DNA from: Paraspadella gotoi
Taxonomy: Eukaryota > Chaetognatha
Length of the DNA stretch: 64,000 nucleotides
Reading direction: 5' to 3'
NCBI GenBank assembly: GCA_051294375.1
Contig: CM119263.1
Coordinates: 21,374,494 to 21,438,493, forward strand
Below, in pieces: positions 61,709-64,000 of this stretch. Each line of letters opens with the position of its first letter. The stretch's first letter is position 1. Under the pieces are notes generated by a model. That model worked only from the letters and a program-made list of their open reading frames with translations, did not search any database and was not told where the DNA came from. The translations under genes were made by a program, and so were the position numbers.

Positions 61709-61794
61709 TCATTAGTATAATGTTGTTCGTTCCTCGACTTTTAGAATTTTAATTAAAATTACATTTAGAAATTTTACTACGCCTTAATGGACAA

Positions 61795-63340
61795 TGAATA
61801 CTCGTCGCCAAAAATAAAAGGAGAGTACCGTTTGCAGATGAAATAAATAAAGTAAATAGTTAACCTACAGAAATGTTTGGTTGTAAACCTTTCCGAATTT
61901 CCTTGATAGAAGCTGCCTCTTATGTGATTCTTTTCCAGACACGCATACAACGGTCAAGATGTCACGCTTCTCCCTTCCCGATTCCCTTCGCCCAAACAGG
62001 ATCGCGAACCAAAGAACCACTGATCTCAGTCTCAGACTCAACCGTCACTCTCCCCCTCTGAAAATGGAAAAGAATCAAAAACAATAAAACCTGTGAAGAT
62101 CATGTGTCTTAACAAACTCCGATATTTCATTTTAATTCTTTTAACACGACATTTACGTCATTCGAGATTTAAAAAACCTTGCTCCATGTTAAAGCCAGTT
62201 CAACCTACGGCCGACGAATCAAACGCGCTACCCTCAAGGCATATAAAATAATAAACATTTTCTACATAAACATTTTCTCTAGCGTGTTTAATTACCTCGA
62301 TTTTTCGTTCATAACTTCGTTCATCGATTCGTACATCATTTTTCTACATTTATTCTACATTTATTCTACTTTTATTCTACATTTATTCTTGATTTCTTCG
62401 TGATTTATTTTATATTCGAGATTTTACATTCTCAGTAGCTTTACAGCTCTCTCCAGGTTAAAGAATTGCATCCCCTACGAGCCTTCGGTGGAAATCTCTC
62501 GAAACCCCGAGAGTTGAAGCAAAGGATTCGACAGACGTTTTTCGGGTTACAAGATTGTAAAAATGGATAAAAATAGATAAAAATGGATTTGTATGCAGAT
62601 TGTAGACTCCGTGTCAATCCTTTCCTTTTTTCATTTAAACATTGAGCAATAATAGTAATTATTAAAAATTGAAATAGAATAACGACGCCTTATCGGAATA
62701 AAGGGCGCTTCGTTTCCGACTCATCATCGAAATTTCCCACCAAAAAAAAAAAGAAATTTAAATTAGAGATCAAGTTACAAATTGGAGACGACGTTTCATC
62801 GGGATGAGGCTTCGAGTCTCCGGTCAAGCGGAACTAATGAAGAAAAAGAAAAAGTTCGTGTGTCTGCGGCGAAGCGCTTGATTCTCCTGGGCGGTTGACG
62901 GGAAATTGGAGATAAAAATTGTAAATCGTCCATAGAAATACGATAAAAATTCATAGAAAAGAAAGTGTTTTTCTTTAAATTTACGATAAGTTTATTAAAT
63001 TTAAAGAATACCAGAAGAAAATGAACAATTGAAAAATTATTGCCTTGGCATTTCGTATCTTTTTTTATAAGGGTAAAAGATAATCCTTAAATAAATAAAA
63101 AGATATTTCTGCGAATTTTTCACGAGAATTCAGTGACTTGTCGTTGTTGTCGTACATCGAGTGACCAACTGACCATCGCGCGCGAATGACGAATTTCGGC
63201 GACGAATCCAAATGTCATCGGAATTCGATTCAATCGACAGAAATTTAGGTCACAAACGCGGAAAGACTTTTTCAATTTGGAAGCTGAGTAATAAATTATC
63301 ACTGAACTTAAAAATAGCTTTACATACGTACAAGTCGACA
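61795..63340. other. Unassigned sequence
   Basis: Mixed AT-rich sequence. A 62-codon plus-strand frame at 61873-62061 matches nothing I know. CTCTCG/CGAGAG hairpin near 62495-62513. No gene seen. Confidence 0.45.
62337..62392. repeat. 12-bp tandem repeat, TTTATTCTACAT
   Basis: About five copies with small changes. Hydrophobic translations follow from the repeat. Confidence 0.8.
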
Positions 63341-63346
63341 AAAAAA

Positions 63347-63393
63347 AGAGAGAGAGAGAGAAGAGAGAGAGAAGAAGAGTGAGAGAGAGAGAC

Positions 63394-63456
<63 letters not shown>

Positions 63457-63458
63457 CT
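63347..63458. repeat. Interrupted (GA)n tract
   Basis: About 110 bp of GA with AGAAG and GACAG interruptions. Confidence 0.92.
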
Positions 63459-63852
63459 TATTAATTACACTCCAAATTAAAAAAAAGAGCGAGAGATAGA
63501 GAGCCTTACCCAGAAAAAAGGGATCGTCGAGAGCGAAATCCTGCGGGAATCTCCGCGACTTAATCGATCGCCCCGGGGATGTCGAGGGGGGGGGAAAGAA
63601 AAAAGGGGGAGGAATTCTTCGCTTAAAAAGCCCCGAGGGCGGTCGCCGTGGGGCGGAGGGCGAGGGGAAGTGACGGGTTCTCGTCCCGACTTCCATGCCC
63701 TCGAACGAGGATCGCCTCAATTGACGCCCGCGGGGTTTCAAAAAGTCGCGTCGATAAAAACTTTCTTCTTTTGTAATGAGAAAACCACGAAGTCATTTTT
63801 TATTCTTTAGAGGAAAGACACAAACGGGACATACGACGCGTTCTGTTACACG
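63459..63852. other. Unassigned sequence
   Basis: Partly CpG-rich (63520-63740) with G runs. No gene recognised. Confidence 0.45.
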
Positions 63853-63903
63853 AGAGGAGAGAGAAGAGAGAGAGAGGAGAGAGAGAGAGAGAGAAGGAGA
63901 GAG

Positions 63904-63935
<32 letters not shown>

Positions 63936-63940
63936 GGAGA
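63853..63940. repeat. Interrupted (GA)n tract
   Basis: GA repeats with GGA interruptions. Confidence 0.92.
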
Positions 63941-64000
63941 TTCATAATTTTTATATAATTATACAAGAAAGAAGATCCTTGTATTTATAGAGCATCGACA

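Larger units (their letters stand above)
57992..61786. mobile_element. hAT-like foldback element with two nested insertions
   Basis: An exact 8-bp direct repeat, ATGGACAA, flanks it at 57984-57991 and 61787-61794. The left end is TAGAGCGTAGTGAAAGTTAC and the right end is the inverted ...TTTACTACGCCTTA, as in the 13289-14085 copy. With the insertions removed it is about 0.65 kb. It is an independent insertion of the same family, diverged from the tile copies, and was itself hit twice by later elements. Confidence 0.85.

Overview
The window looks like non-coding, repeat-dense DNA from an animal genome. Microsatellites are very common: (GA)n/(CT)n above all, then (GAC)n, (GGA)n and (TTTC)n. There are Tc1/mariner-type and hAT-type DNA transposon remains, AT-rich intergenic sequence, and no operons or compact genes. 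An invertebrate, perhaps an arthropod, is my guess; nothing here identifies a species. Sixteen N gaps, most of them beside simple repeats, show this is a draft scaffold. No intact host protein gene, tRNA, rRNA or CRISPR array could be supported. Almost all open frames are translations of simple repeats, or run through N gaps.

Layout. 1-8.3 kb: a 75-bp hairpin, 46-bp and 16-bp minisatellites, a polypurine tract of about 0.8 kb, head-to-head GA/CT tracts, two gaps and the right end of a hAT-like element. 8.3-34.4 kb: three successive copies ('tiles') of overlapping sequence, 8307-16298, 16324-29115 and 29141-about 34360. They are separated by two gaps of exactly 25 N and differ mainly by scattered single-base indels. 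I read them as unmerged overlapping assembly extensions of one locus of about 11 kb, perhaps from two haplotypes. The tiles differ by two real-looking insertions: one of about 2.7 kb (18.7-21.4 kb) and one of 1.83 kb (32080-33905). The second has a target-site duplication and about 45-bp inverted repeats.

34.4-41.3 kb: simple repeats, gaps, and a 497-bp Tc1/mariner deletion derivative (37085-37581) that keeps the two ends of its transposase. 41.3-48 kb: sequence without recognisable genes, opened and closed by two diverged copies of one segment, which suggests another assembly overlap. 48-56.7 kb: simple repeats, gaps, three CACGTG E-box octamers at exact 21-bp spacing, and weak exon-like signals. 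56.7-61.9 kb: an AT-rich stretch with no long open frame. It is dominated by a third hAT-like copy (57992-61786, 8-bp target duplication) that carries two younger nested insertions with their own target duplications. 61.9-64 kb: unassigned sequence and more GA tracts.

The best biological content is the mobile-element record: a palindromic, non-autonomous hAT-like family with clear 8-bp target duplications, elements nested in it, and an insertion with inverted repeats, a hammerhead-like motif and a GC-rich interior. I did not find a convincing new multi-gene system.
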